DNA of 64,000 bases from Synaphobranchus kaupii (lineage: Eukaryota > Chordata > Actinopteri > Anguilliformes > Synaphobranchidae), in assembly GCA_029718625.1 (NCBI GenBank), contig CM056376.1, positions 91,272,895 to 91,336,894 on the forward strand. Direction: 5' to 3'. Within the stretch, counting starts at the first letter, position 1; every line of letters begins with the position of its first letter. The notes beneath the pieces are model-generated. The model worked only from the letters and a program-made list of their open reading frames with translations. It had not been told where the DNA came from and did not search any database. Made by a program: the position numbers and the translations under genes. This document shows, piece by piece, positions 1-12,573 of the stretch.

Positions 1-78
1 CACACACACGCACACACACACACACGCACACGCGCATACACACACATAGACACACACACACACACACACACACACACT
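1..78. repeat. (CA)n microsatellite
   Basis: Near-continuous CA dinucleotides with CG and TA interruptions. It is cut by the left window edge. Confidence 0.95.
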
Positions 79-2579
79 GGTTAGCCTCAGCACCTCATGG
101 CTGAAAACCACAAACTCAATCTGCCCACCCACCCCATATTTTTGTCCTCCGTACGCTCCCCCTCCACATTCAGCAGAGAAAATCTTCCCATGTACAAGAC
201 TGAGTTAAGCAGCTAATAGGCCCATTATGGGAGTGAATGGAGCTACCGCTCTCGTTTAGGGCGAAGGAATTTGAAGGATACTTTTTGTGTTTCTCACAAT
301 TAGGACAGCCTTGTGTTTTTCTAAAGGACAGGTCCTGCTGAGGGGGGCGGAGGGAACCAAAGCCTCATGCTAGATTCAATTAATCCACCATTTCATGTCT
401 GATAACTCTTATTCACCATTTATTTAAATTGTGCTGCCAAAGGAGGGAGAAAGAGCCTCTATTTGTTGCAGTGAAAGGAAGCCTTCACTGCTAGCACCGA
501 CGGCAGGAGTTCATCTCAGCTGACAATGGCCTTTTACAACAACTCTAAAGAGTGCCGAAATTAAAAATTTCAATCAACAAAGATGGAAGATCAGTGACAA
601 ATTGAAGGTGCAGAAAGGTCACTGCTGGCAGCCCTAATTTTCATTTCTCCTTTTTTTCACCACATGAAATGGCTGCTTTTTAATAAATGGAATTTAAAGG
701 AAATCTTAAGGACTTTTTTTATTTTTATTTTTTTACCACAACTAATACTGCCATGTTTGCTTTTAATATGACAGAGGACACTAAATTGTACTGCCTTTTT
801 TATACTACTGAGGAGATTAAATTGTAAGACTTCTGCTGTATGAGTGAAAACCAAAAGGACAATTATTCCTTTTAACAACATTTATCTGGTAGTAATCCAC
901 TGAGAGTCACTTTAGCGAAAAGCATTTTCTAAAGCTTAACCTTGCAATTCTGTATATGATACAAAAAAAACAAAAGGTCTGAAAAAACAATTTGTATCTT
1001 ATATATCCACGTAATTATCCCAAGAATCTACCAATATACACAGATGCCCTCTCATATTCAGAAATACTTTAAAAAAATGTAACGCCTCTAAGGAAGATCA
1101 AGCTATAGAACTGCCAAATGGATAAGATACAAAAGGACTGCATCTCTCCATTGTGTCCACCCAGCTGAGCCTCTGAACTATCATCACACAGTGAGACATC
1201 AGTCCCACTTTGCCGCATGGAGGAATGTAATTTCTGCACTTGGGAAAGTTTGTTCCTTGGCCTTCCAGGAAGTGAAAAACAAGGGGTGAACCAAAGTGAC
1301 AGATACCATTCAGTTTGATCATTTAACGACACCACGGTAAGCTTTGAAGGCTGTCAGTCTCAAACTACAGTGCGCCTCAGGACATTCTTCAACAAATATA
1401 TACTTTATGCAAAATAAACTAAAATTATTTCCAGACACAGAAGGCCACCCTCATTAATTCATAGAACTGGATTTTTAAAAATATATTTATGTTACAATTT
1501 TTCAGACAATTTTAAAAAATTTTAACAGTATTAACAGTATTGAGGGGTAATTGAATGTTCAAAATCTGAATCAGCATATTATGTATGATAGCTGCCTGGG
1601 GTAGATATGATTTTGAAATATCATCTAAAAATCAGTGTGACACTCGACGTAACAGGCTGATGTACTTACCCACTGTTTATCATCCTTGGGTTCAAATAAG
1701 AGCGTGCAGGAGGTTATGAGGGCAGGAGTGGTCAGGGGATGAAACAGAAACAGAAATGAAAGGAAAATAAAATAAAAGTCTTAAATACAATGCACTGGAA
1801 TGACAAGATGATATTCTAAATGAATAAATATAACACATGAACAATATATGGTGGACATGCAGATCTATACTGAAAAAGAACATGCCTGCAGATGATGAAC
1901 CACAGGTGTTTTGATTACAATCACTGAGGTATGAGACACAATGATTCCAATGCAATGCTAAGACAATCCATTGTCTAGAGATAAGACATATGATTATATC
2001 ACACTGACTCGTTGCAGATGCGCAAGACTGGCTTGACATGAGGAACAACTGGCTTGGAGGAAAACCTCAGGCGATTGATTGCTGATCTACATTTCTGTAT
2101 ACTTATAGGTACCAGAATACTGCGAAAAATGAGAAATGCAGAGTCGAGTACACACCGAGCACCCGTACACCACATGTCCCGCATACACAAATCAGTACTC
2201 ACCCTGGGCACCCACTGGTTAGCCTCCTATTATTAAATCAGATTACCATGCTTCACAATGGCAATGTGGTTTATCATTAAATGTGTTGAGCTGATTATAT
2301 TCACAATAGTTTTGTGATTTTGTCACTTGTGGAAATTTTCTAATTATCAGAGAATGATTACTTCCTGTTAGAGAACAGACAGCAGCGCTACAGGCTGACA
2401 ATTAATCAGCCATAGTATAGCCCAGGGAGGGAGGGAGGGAGGCCCAAAACACCATTTCACTCATCTGCACAACAGATGCCCTTACTTGGGGCCACTTACA
2501 TTTTGTGCATTACACAGATACACTACATATGCCTGAATATTTCACCGAAGCATTTTCTGTCAAGGGGCTTCTTTTCAAG

Positions 2580-2960
2580 GATAAGACTGCCTTGTGGGCG
2601 GGGACCCTGTGACTTTGTGGTTCCAGGCCAGACTCCAAAAGCTCTACTGCACAGCGGCGGCGGCTGGCTTCCCTGCTCTGAGGGTAAGGGCGAGCGAGGC
2701 CGACGCGCGCACTTCCCGCTGCGTGGAGGAGACGCGCGCTCTCCGACGCGGCCCAGACAGCGCGGAGGGAAAGGTGAAGAGGGAGGTGCAAGTCAGCTCC
2801 AGGGACGAGGAGGCTGAATGGGCTGCGGGTGGGACCAGAGCTCGCTTCAGAGGAAGGTCAAGTATAGCCAGTACAGGGTCGTCACCGCAGCAGACCAAGG
2901 AACGCGCGCTGTTCACATGGGGGTGGGGACTGGGAAGATATAGTACAGAACACTTATTGC
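2580..2960. promoter_or_regulatory. CpG-rich patch inside intron
   Basis: Local GC and CpG content is far above the AT-rich surroundings, with GGCGGCGGC, CGACGCGCGC and GACGCGCGC clusters. It lacks an identifiable exon. It could be an intragenic CpG island or an alternative promoter; this is inference from composition only. Confidence 0.4.
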
Positions 2961-3772
2961 TCACTAGACGTAGCCAGGAGCAGCGGGCGGGAGCAGAAAT
3001 CACCGAGCCGTTTCAGCACGCCGATTGAGGTACTCTCTTCAGCCGAGCGGCGTACAGTTAACACCATCGAATAAAGTGGCAGGAGGCGGTATCGGCGCAT
3101 GCATGTGCCGGCTCTATTTACTCTACCCACTTGAAAAGGTGATAAGGTGGGCAATGACAGTCGTCCGTGGCCAACCAAAAGATAACGCTGAGTCTATCTT
3201 GCAGAAAATAGATAATGGCATATGAAGCTGGCACCGGTGGCAAAACAGCCCCCTGTTTACACTTGATTCAAAGCCATCAGTTCGATGAGTCAGGCCTTGT
3301 GTGCCTACATGCTTGCCTGCCTCCCCATTACCTCTTACTCTCCCCACAGGGTAGGCTGAGTAACTGATACTCCTGCACAGGTCCTGGGAATACTTGATAT
3401 CACCATCTCAGCAAACCACAGCCTAACAGGGCTGCAGCTTTAATCCGCATGTGTGCAGTTGGCCCTTTTGACTCGCAGGTCTAAAAAAGAATTGGGTGGC
3501 AATGGGGGGGCGATAGGTATTTCCCTTGTGACTTGTGAAATTTCCTTTGCAACATTTTGGGGCTCTCTCCAATCCGCTGCCTAACAATGGGACGGGCTAC
3601 AAAAACACATTCTTTTTTTTTTTCAAAGAAAAATTTGCTTTAATTTTCCAAAACCAGTCGTTACACTATGTTCTGTGTAAATCTGGCTGGAGAAAAGATT
3701 CAGGAGGCAGCATTACACATATCATTATATTTCCCTAAATCGGTTGATGATTCGTGCAGTGGAGGGGCCTAC

Positions 3773-3920
3773 CTCCTGGCTGGAGTCCAGAACGCAGAGT
3801 TTGGAAGCCTGCTTCTTGGCATCCATTAGCACGTTGAACATGGTGCAGACGGACAGAGACACCCGGAAGTCCGTCGACTTGCTGGCCTTCTGCATCTTGG
3901 AATCGAAGGCAGCTTTTGTT
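3773..3920 (-). CDS. cadps2: cadps2 exon 17 of 17 in window
   Basis: It encodes the end of the Arg codon and 49 residues: [49 protein letters not shown]. The family form is TRTAFELKLQKASKTTD.R...[20 protein letters not shown]. The acceptor is CTTCACCAG and the donor GTAGGC. The next exon should begin near HSKID and carry LSRYDEGT; I saw no match to it between 1 and 3772, so it lies outside the window. Confidence 0.95.
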
Positions 3921-4437
3921 CTGGTGAAGGCAAGAAAAGGCCATTTGAAATGGGTCGTCCCTGGGGACCAATTAAAAAACAAACTGTCTCGTTCTCCCTA
4001 GCTCCACCGTTTTTGTTTTTTTTCCCTCATGCAAGTCATTAACAGAAGAACACTGAGCAGGCATCACCGTGGTTGCAAATGAACGTTTTGAAGAGCATTC
4101 ATTATAGGATGTTATTTTTTTCACACTACACAAACAAAGGCCACTACAGAACAATGGAATCTTCAAACAAAGATTTAAAGGATGAAGGGGTATATTTCAT
4201 CCCCTCATTTTTCTAGAACACGCAGATAAGCTGCCTCTTGACAGCTCGCCAGCTGTGTGACAAAAGAAAATTTGAAGAATAATCGAATGAGAAATCGAAC
4301 GTGCGAGAGGGGTGCTTTCTGACTGGGGGGACATCAGGTATGGGGTGTGGTGGTGGTGGTGGGGGGGGGGGGGGGGGGTTGGGTGGGCAACAAATTCTCA
4401 TGTTTCTCCATTAAAGGACAGGTAGATGACCTCTGAC
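3921..4437. other. cadps2 intron 16-17
   Basis: A short intron. It contains a (GGT)n and G18 tract at about 4349-4378 on the plus strand (C-rich in the transcript). Nothing else was recognised. Confidence 0.7.
4361..4378. repeat. poly(G) tract
   Basis: Eighteen G in a row, preceded by a (GGT)n run. It lies about 60 bases from the donor of the exon at 4438-4593. Confidence 0.9.
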
Positions 4438-4593
4438 CTCTTAATACACGCCTCCACCATGTCGCTGGCCATGAGCTTCAGCCTCTGTTCTAGATGTTTG
4501 GCAAACTCGGGTTCTGGCCAGCGGAGGTCCATTATGAACACTTGCAGAGCGTCCAGTTTCCAGAATAGATCCTCAGAGGTGGCTGAGCCATTA
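4438..4593 (-). CDS. cadps2: cadps2 exon 16 of 17: MHD1
   Basis: It encodes [51 protein letters not shown] plus AG of an Arg codon. [13 protein letters not shown] and [13 protein letters not shown] are invariant CAPS motifs. The acceptor is GACTGACAG. The donor must be GTCAGA, an unusual hexamer (C at +3), because AG plus the next exon's A gives Arg as in the family. It is 156 bp. Confidence 0.96.
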
Positions 4594-5261
4594 CTGTCAG
4601 TCAAATCCATCAGAAAATGACATTAAAATGAGAAAACATATTCACATTTTTACTTACTAATACTGTCTGTGTATAAATGGTATACAATGTGTCGTACAAT
4701 GGTAAACAAATACGATGTGACCTTCATTATATACAGCAAGAGTATCTTTTTTCCCCTCAGAAATGACAGATCATTAGAATGTACAAAAGGACAAAAGCAG
4801 CCAAAAGGACACATACATTTCTGACAACAAAGACATATATAGTTTCCTGTAAATGTGTATCTAGTGTTGTTGTATGCTTTAATAATTGCACATACTATAT
4901 ATGATGAAATGGCTATTTACTAGTCATGCACAATAATATTGGCCCACAATAGCTGAAAATGAATTACATTGGCTGACAAGCTAAGATTATGGCTGATATA
5001 ACAAATAAGCAAAATACATGTACCAAAGAGGCAAGGCATTGGGGCTCCACTGAAAATTAATAAAAATGTAGGAAAGTAGGCTAAATATAGTCATATGAAC
5101 CCCTTTAATTTATTTACTTTCATTAATTTTTACCAGCCAAACTCACACACAAAGGTAGACAGAAACTCAGTAGCTCTCCAGTCATGATCTCTGGTCAATA
5201 ACAAGTAAGCAAGTTGAAATATCATATTATGCTAATAAAATGAGCTACATTTTTCCTTTAT

Positions 5262-5692
5262 AAGTTGACACCTGTGCTCATCTCCTTGATATCCTTGATA
5301 TATCTTGATATCCTTTTATACCCAGTCATGATAGCATCACCTGTTTACATGTGGAATGTTCCAAACAGGTGTTTTTTGAACTTCCCAGTCTTTTTTTTGC
5401 CCCTGTCCCAAATTTTTGGAACGTGTTGCAGGCATCAAATTCGGAATTATCATATATTTACAAAAATCAATAAAGTTGAGAAGGTAAAACATTAAATATA
5501 TTTTCTTTGTACTATTTTCAAAGATATGTAAAAGAGAATTTACAAATCACTGCTTTCTGCTTTTATGTGCATTTTACATACAGTCCCAACATTTTTGGAA
5601 TTGTGGTTTGTAGAAACAACCTGTTATTCATCAATAAATTGGTCCATTTCCATTTGGCTACACCACTGATTTTTACTACAAAACAAACATAA
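5262..5692. mobile_element. DNA-transposon remnant
   Basis: The stretch contains CCCAAATTTTTGGAACGTGT, AATAAAGTTGAGAAGGTAAA and TTTGGAATTGTGGTTTGTA, arranged as I remember them in a high-copy terminal segment found in many fish genomes. No transposase reading frame remains. The superfamily is not assigned and the ends are approximate. Confidence 0.45.
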
Positions 5693-6704
5693 TAGATTTT
5701 TTTCTGTAATGGATGTGTGGCACTTAATTTTGATTATGACTTCTGATTTAATTCCTGCTGGGTTAAAAAAGACTCACAAGTCAATCTTGGTACCTTGATG
5801 GTGTAGCGCTTTTGTTAAAATGTAGAAAAGGGCAAAGTTAAACTTTTTTCTAAAGGTAGGGCCACTCCAGGAAATTTCATGCTGAAAAGAAATGTATTTA
5901 GTGGGTTTTCACCGCTGTTAGTCTCAAAAAAAGGGTCATTTTTTTCACAGGTGGGTTAAGAACAGCTAAACAGTGAATTATTATTAGTGAATTTGTCTCA
6001 TATACGTCTCCGGCGTTATTCGATTGTGAGTCGCTGGACGGTTAAATTCACGGGCAGTTAAACGCTCTGACAAGCCACCGCTTTCATGTATTAAACGGCT
6101 TATAAACATTGCCTGAGCACGGTGGGTTCAGGGTGACTCTCGGCAGGACCTGTATCGCAGGGACGGACGGACTGACGTAGCCGGGCTCCAGCGCCGTTTC
6201 CCCAGAGGTGACTGAGCAACACCTGGCAGCTGATGCCAGCAGCATCCAAATGTACATCAGCCATCAGCGGGGGGGGTGGGGGACGCGCACGCCTTTAAAA
6301 GACTGTTAACTTCTCAAGTGGCGCTTTGCATAAATGGTTTGGCAAATCTGCAGTGCAATTACACATGTGCCACACCGACTCCCCTCTCGCCTAATTAGCC
6401 GTTCAGCATCTCCCAGCTTCCCATGGCCTACCAATTCCCCTCGGCGCCCCTGTGTGGGAAGACTCCAATAACGAACGGCTCGGTTCGCAAGGTGCAGAAA
6501 TCCTAGCAGGGTAGCCTGGGGCCCCCCCCAAGACATTCAGCCCCCCCCTCCTCCTCCTCCTCCTCTCCCCCATGTGCCCTCCAAGCATTACACCTCAGCT
6601 CCCAGAAGAGCCCTCCAAAGAGGCTACAGTACACAGTTTATACAACTGAGACTGGAGGCCCAGAGCTGCACTGGGGAGAGGATAGCCACACAAAGACTCT
6701 CTGT

Positions 6705-6707
<3 letters not shown>

Positions 6708-6749
<42 letters not shown>
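6708..6749. repeat. (TG)n microsatellite
   Basis: About 20 TG units between CTGTACC and GAGACTGTG. It creates artefactual open frames on both strands. Confidence 0.95.
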
Positions 6750-6751
<2 letters not shown>

Positions 6752-8660
6752 ACTGTGTTCTGCTTTACCGGCATCAAAGGAGGGATAGTGATCACACTCA
6801 CACTGACAGAACTGGCCTGCCACCTTGAGACCATAACTACCTCAACGGTGTCCTCCAGGGAAAATGTTTTTTTAAACGTTTGACTAAAATGTCAAAATCT
6901 GTTCGAATATCACAGGAAGAGGACAAAAAATGGCAGATAAAGAAAAGGAATAAAATGAGCAGACTAGAGATTTTCCATCGAAAGCATTTTTCACAACATG
7001 TGTATAGATCCTAAACCAGAAGAAGAAGAGAAGGCATACTCACAAAATATCAGGCAAATTAATTCCTTGCAGGCTAAAAATTCAAAAATAAAAATATTTC
7101 ATTCTCACAGTCCATTTGAAATATTTACTCTTATCCCCATGTTGATCCAACACATGCATACGGAGACAGCAAAATGCTACAACACCGAAATATTACAAAC
7201 GTCACATGAAATATTAAGGTTTCATAAAGGTTTCAAAAAGCGTTGCCAAAAAGACAAACAAATGGCAACATGGTGAAAGCTAACACTTCTGTAACAGTCT
7301 CGTTTAATGAAGTACCTTGTAAAAAATATATATTTTTTAAAGGCCGCCATTAATTTGGCGGAGCACAGACCAGCATGCCAGCCCTGGGAAACACGTGCTG
7401 CCAACCACTGCCTCTTTTTCCTCCTTGTCCCTGAGGACTGCACTGGCGCAGGTAGAATGCAGGCGCAGGCTGACCAGAGGACTGACTCATCCATGGTGAG
7501 TCTGGGAATACCCTGCTGACCAAAGCCCCTGTATCCCTGGGCAACACGACGGCCAATCGCACGTCGCTCCGCGGGACTCCCGCCCACAAATGGCACCGGC
7601 AGTCAGGATTCGATTAGACAGTGGGGGCGCTTTACCTGGATGCACCACCTGGGAGGCCGGTTCTAAGTAAATTGGACATTTGCAGCCATCCTGTGAGAAT
7701 GAGTTGATTTGTCCTTTTTCCACAGCGGCTACAGTGTACTTTACTGTACTTGTAAGGCTGTTTTCTATCACCTAAAGAGCCTGCCTGACTATCACCCTGT
7801 CATTATACGGATTATATTATGCCTATACTGAAGTTCCCTAATGGGAAAATAAACGTTATTCTATTCTATTCCTCCCAACTCACACTGTCATCATGTTGCT
7901 GTGATGTTTTAGCAATGTGATAAACGTGGGAACATTGAAGCTAAGCGGCTCTGCGCAAGCAGACTTGGCAACGACCCCACCACCATCCCCCCTGAGAAAC
8001 ACCCTGGAGATGAGAAAGCAGTGTGACAGCAGGTGAAAGGTATAAATGATCTAGTACCAGACAAAACCTCAGTTCATGCTCCAGGTTTTTGTAGAAATCT
8101 ATTCTTCACACATGCAACATTAAAGCCATTTGCTGCCTCGAACACCAACACAATTAAAAGCCTCAGCGGAAACAAGTATCACAAATTCACACAGTACTAC
8201 ACACACTGCACACAAAACGCGGCACGCAACACAACAGCAGCCAGCCACAGTGGCTCACTCTTCTCCTCTACGGCAGCTGGCATCCCTTTGTTTATCTGAG
8301 AAGGCTTGTTATACTAATTATGAAATGTCTGAATCGTTTGGCGAGCCGAAGAGATTCTTGCGTCTTGAGAAGAGCAGAAGTAAAGTGGACACTTGTTCAA
8401 ATTAGAGCGGGGCGTGCTCTCTGACAGACAGCTTGTTTTGCTGCGTAATGACTAAAACGCAGGTGGGTATTCTCGGAGCATGATACAGTGAACCTGCAGA
8501 GAGAAAAAAACCCTTTGGGTGTGGAGGCTGTTAGCCCTAACAAGAAACTGTCTGTTACTTTGAGCAAAATCTTGACAGCTTCCATTAAGTATTTGCTAAA
8601 GAATGTCCAGAAATTTCTGATTAGTTTTATGCCGCTTTTAGACCAGTGTTATTATCATTA

Positions 8661-8737
8661 CAAGAAGACGAAGAAGAAGGCAAAGAAGAAGACAAAGAAG
8701 AAGATGAAGAAGGCAAAGAAGAAGAAGAAGAAGAAGA
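8661..8737. repeat. GAA-rich purine tract
   Basis: An imperfect (GAA/GAC/AAG)n run, all purine on the plus strand except scattered C or T. It can be read as a Lys/Glu-rich frame, but nothing suggests it is coding. Confidence 0.85.
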
Positions 8738-8946
8738 ACTTCAATCAAATCCTCCCAAGTTTCTCTCTTTACAGAGGTTAAATAGATTTAGTTCTTTAAG
8801 CATCTCTTCAGTTCATCAGTTTAAGACGAGATCTGTTGTTCTTTATGTACTTTCTAGAGCTTGTCTTAGCTCTCTCGGGCCCTGCGGAGGAGAAGGTGTG
8901 CGGACAGTGACACCGGGCCCTTGTCTTATCGCATGGCCATACACAC

Positions 8947-9066
8947 GTGTTGTCACATAACGGGCCCATCCATGAGGGAGCAGAGAAGCTGGGAATCTGA
9001 GGAAGGGTGAGGGGCAGGCTGGGAACTTTGGGCAGCGGCACATTTGGAAGGTTGTTGGTTATTGTC
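8947..9066 (-). CDS. cadps2: cadps2 exon 15 of 17: Pro/Leu-rich linker
   Basis: It encodes TITNNLPNVPLPKVPSLPLT then LPQIPSFSAPSWMGPLCDN, with AC of a split Thr codon. This is the CADPS2 insert LPNVALPKVPSLPLNLPQIPSFS.PSWM. The acceptor is TCTTTGCAG. I chose the GTGTGT donor at 8941-8946 because only it gives the aligned WMGPLCDNTNGS join; GTGACA and GTTATG upstream break the frame or shorten the segment. It is 120 bp. Confidence 0.92.
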
Positions 9067-9380
9067 CTGCAAAGAAAACAAGACAACAGCACAGAGACTG
9101 AGGCCCCCGTCCACCCAACCCCCCCGTCCACCCCTGCTGTGGCCCACGGAGAAAACGGCACGCCGACATCACCAGCCTGACTTTGCTCAGCGATAACAAC
9201 GACCGGCTAATCAATTTAAAAACGATAAAGGCCGCTTTGCTTTCTGCTCACTCTTCCTCTCTCACACTCGCGCTCTCTCTCTCTCTCTGCCTTTTGGCAT
9301 CCCGTTCTCCTGATGGGAGGCTTCTGTGCGAGTCAGAAGAGGTCAGCGTGGTCCAGTTAAGTGGAAATAAATGGCCTTAC
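9067..9380. other. cadps2 intron 14-15
   Basis: A 314-bp intron. It includes a CT-rich stretch (about 9240-9290) and a C-rich stretch near 9115-9125. Nothing coding was seen. Confidence 0.75.
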
Positions 9381-9522
9381 TTGACTGGCTGCCACGTCTC
9401 CTGCTCAAAGCCGCGATGGATGGACTGGGCGATGGAGGACTCCATCAGGTCAATGTAGCGCACCACCAGGGGGATGAAGAGGTCCTGCAGGTGCTTGTGG
9501 AAGGTTCCGTGGCACAGGTAGG
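9381..9522 (-). CDS. cadps2: cadps2 exon 14 of 17: MHD1
   Basis: After the split Ser codon it encodes 46 residues: [46 protein letters not shown], plus AA of a Lys codon. [11 protein letters not shown] is the CADPS2 form (CADPS: GFERESWEPVK). The acceptor is GATTTTCCAG, preceded in the transcript by a long (UG)n-rich tract; the donor is GTAAGG. It is 142 bp. Confidence 0.97.
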
Positions 9523-9536
9523 CTGGAAAATCGCAC

Positions 9537-9596
9537 GGACACACGCGCACGCACGCACACGCATACACACACACACACACACACAGACACACACAA
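9537..9596. repeat. (CA)n, (UG)n in transcript, before exon 14 acceptor
   Basis: The plus strand reads (CA)n with CG interruptions. In the transcript this is a UG-rich tract that ends about 15 nt before the GATTTTCCAG acceptor of the exon at 9381-9522. This layout resembles the (UG)m(U)n acceptor known for CFTR exon 9. Confidence 0.9.
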
Positions 9597-11643
9597 AATC
9601 AATGTGGGATGTAGCAGTCTCGGCTGTCCTGCGTCAGAGATGTGGGAGTTGCGGGCGAGCTGTTGAGATTCTCTGTGAGTGAGCTCCACATTAGTGTTGT
9701 CCTGGTCTCAGGGGAGATGGAGGGGTTTTTTGATTCCCGCCACTGTTCTACATTAATGCTCAACACAGTGGGGTCACGCTTTAGCTCATAAGCTGCATTA
9801 CAACCGCTTCGAGGCTCACTGCACATGCCCACTATAGCAAACTATTAATAAGCAGTAATGTGTCATTAAAAACTTAATGATTTTACAGTTGGCTTTCTTC
9901 ACATATTGTTCTTAGTAACAGTAACGCGGGGATAATACTGGACATAAGATGGTCTTTAGACGATTTCCTCCCCATGTTGAAGAAAAAGTCACACATGTGG
10001 CCCAAAGCAAGACCATGGTGCTTTGGGGTTTTTTAGTCTGTAGTATCAATATAAGACGCCACCTTCCAGTCCAGAAAGTAGAGAGAAGTCAGTGTTTTTA
10101 CTTTTAGCTCTGTGGAGGTATGCCAAAGGAAGGCGTTTTGTGCTCCGCTGTCTAATGGACGGAGGAGAGTGCGCTTTTGCGACCTCGTCTGTAAGTGGGT
10201 GAGGACAGGATGCGGACGTGGAAGGCCTGCTCTGGACTGGGAGAGCTCTGCTGTGAACAAGCAAGTGCAACATCTCAGGCCTGTATAAGACGCGGATGAG
10301 GTGCCCCAGCGGGACTTCGAGCTGCCCCTAAACAGAGTGCTCAGAAAAAGAGAGAGGGATGAGAGAGGGAGTAAAGATGAGAGTAAGAGAGGCTGACAAG
10401 AAAAGGAAAAGGGAGATGAGAGGCAATGAAGGGAGGGAAACAGAGAGAGCGCAAGGAAGCGAGGCGATGCGAGGGTTAAAGAAAGGGGGATAAGATGGGA
10501 AAAAAGAGATGGGCACAGGGTGTGCGAGGGGGGTGGGGAAGAATGGAAGTGAGAGAGAGGGGAGAAGACAGAGGGCTAGAGAGAAAGTGGAGGGAAGCCA
10601 ACAGTTGTCCCATGCTTTATTAGCCCTAATTTGACTCCTATCTCTCTATTATTATCACTAGTTTTTTCAGCCTTCTGTGGAGACGCTTCACAGCCATTTA
10701 CGAGATCACAGCGTATTGCATACTTCACCCATTAAAAATGATCCTATTGTACTAGACTATTCAAATTCATTATTGATTCATAAAACGGTATTACTTAATT
10801 CATAAAATGGTATAACCTAACAAATACATTCAATTTAAGTAACAAGTCATTATTTGTATGAGCGCAGTGAATAGAACACTTTAATTTCTTTTTTTACTTT
10901 ACCTATAAACCTCCATCACCGTCACAAACATTTTTAAATCACTTTTTCATCACACATTATACGTGACAACTATGTGATTGCACTGCCTATTTATGGAACG
11001 TGTTTATTGGATTCAGGTGCAAAACGCATCGAAATTCTCACTCATTAATGCAATTAAATGGCGTATTAGACCCCATTATATGTCAAATCATTCAACCTTT
11101 GCATCTACGTACAGTTTTGAAAAAGGGATTTTTATTTTATTTTTTTAGTGCTGCTCCGCTCCTAATCAAAGAGAGAGTTGTGACACTGCAAATGATTAGG
11201 GAAATAAAGCAATTAAGGAAATTGAAAGAGGAAAATAATTATCATCACTGGGATAAATGCTCATTATTTCGAACAAGACACAACTCTACACAATAAACAC
11301 CCGTGCATAATAAAAACAGTTGTGTTGCTGGCCTTGAGGCAGTTTGTACGCCGTTGACACATGAATGGTGTTAACTGCTCATCCACGGAACCTCCCGCCT
11401 TCCCGACGCACTTGGCAAGGCCCGGTGTGAAAGAGTGAAGGTGTGCCGCCTGCCGACTGTTACGGCTTGGCTTTGGTGCAGTTAAATTCCCAAATCCTCC
11501 CTGATTTTACTGCAGCTGGGCATTCATGGTTCGCAACATTGGACATGGTGATCCCTGGTGTTTTGCATTATTTGGTATCTGAAAAGCATACCAAATGATG
11601 CAATATATGGGACCTGGGCACAATATATGGGACCTGAACGACA

Positions 11644-11668
11644 ATGCACGCACGCACGCACACACGCA

Positions 11669-11716
<48 letters not shown>

Positions 11717-11751
11717 GTGTATGTGCGTGTCATTATGTGCGCGTGCGTGTG

Positions 11752-11783
<32 letters not shown>

Positions 11784-11816
11784 TGCCTGTGTGTGCATGC
11801 ATGTGTGTGTGCATGC
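11644..11816. repeat. compound CA/TG microsatellite
   Basis: A (CA)n block with CG units at 11644-11716 is followed after a short spacer by a (TG/CG)n block to about 11816. The two halves are inverted relative to each other and could fold into a hairpin. Confidence 0.93.
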
Positions 11817-12397
11817 CTGTTCATGCACGTGTAGAAAGGTCATGGCCATCTTTTGGAACAGCCTGAAAACTCTCCTCTTGAACCATGAACCCAGACCCTC
11901 TCTCTGTGACTCACTGGCTCCTTTGTGTTCAGCCCCCTGGTTATGGCACTCACGCGACTACATGTTTACCACAGCGTTACCTTTTAGAATAACACCAGGT
12001 TTATTGCCATTCATCTGGTCTTATTATAAGCACTTATCTGCGAGTTGCACTGAATAATAGCTTTTGCTAAATGAGAAGATGTAAATGTAAAACCATGAGA
12101 CTTGTGCACAAACAGACTTAAATTAACTAATTGTTCACGTTTGAAATTAATTTCTGAAATTTTCCCCGGCGCTATTACCTCATCAAGTGCAACGCTAATT
12201 AACTATGATGACAAAAGACGAGCAGCACAAATTAACCTTTTCTCTTAGCGAGACCCGTTTTCTGAAGCGATACTGGTGTTAATTAGCTGAGTTAGTGGTG
12301 AGAAAATGCACCAGGAACTTTGGACATGTTACAGACAGCTTGGTGTGTGTGTAGGTGACTATAGTGTGTGCTTTAAGTAGGGACGGGGGTTACTCAC

Positions 12398-12554
12398 AGT
12401 CAGTCCTCAGATAGTTGTTGAGCAGCTGGAAGAGCGGGAAGCTATCCCATGAGTCCTGGGGCTGGACCTGCAGCGCCGTGTCCATGTCCACGCTGTAGAG
12501 GGACAGGAAGGTCTCCGCGTGTTCTGCCATTATCTCTGGCCACCAGCAGAATGC
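12398..12554 (-). CDS. cadps2: cadps2 exon 13 of 17: MHD1 region
   Basis: It encodes 52 residues: [52 protein letters not shown], plus one base. [34 protein letters not shown] is the conserved CAPS MHD1 entry. The acceptor is ATCTTCCAG and the donor GTGAGT (strong). A (CA)n tract on the transcript side lies about 20-50 nt before the acceptor. Confidence 0.96.
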
Positions 12555-12573
12555 CTGGAAGATACAGATGAAG

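Larger units (their letters stand above)
1..3772. other. cadps2 intron (3' side cut by window edge)
   Basis: No coding exon was found. It opens with a (CA)n microsatellite (1-78), has AT-rich sequence with long T tracts, a CpG-rich patch at about 2580-2960, and a GGGA repeat near 2425. The open frames at 2594-3028 and on its reverse strand follow from GC-rich composition and match no family I know. Confidence 0.6.
4594..8946. other. cadps2 intron 15-16
   Basis: Holds a DNA-transposon remnant (about 5262-5692), a CpG-richer stretch near 6000-6250, a (TG)n microsatellite (6708-6749) and a purine-rich GAA tract (8661-8737). No coding exon was recognised. Confidence 0.6.
9523..12397. other. cadps2 intron 13-14
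   Basis: Contains the CA-type repeat beside the exon 14 acceptor (9537-9596), a GA-rich zone (10340-10600) and a large CA/TG microsatellite (11644-11816). The stretch 12110-12310 is AT-rich, with several TAATTA-type sites, and could be a conserved noncoding element. No exon was found. Confidence 0.6.

Noticed and set aside
2594..3028. 144-codon plus-strand open frame, with a 119-codon frame on the other strand
   Set aside because: Frames are open in several phases because the DNA is CpG-rich and lacks stops. No recognisable domain.
1..3700. Search for the next cadps2 exon (HSKID, LSRYDEGT)
   Set aside because: No match in any minus-strand frame by eye; the exon presumably lies left of the window.
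8488..8960. Lys/Glu-rich frames resembling a nuclear protein
   Set aside because: They are produced by the GAA-type tract and have no flanking conserved sequence.
11507..12057. Several frames of 79-137 codons rich in His/Thr or Cys/Val
   Set aside because: Translations of the CA/TG microsatellite.
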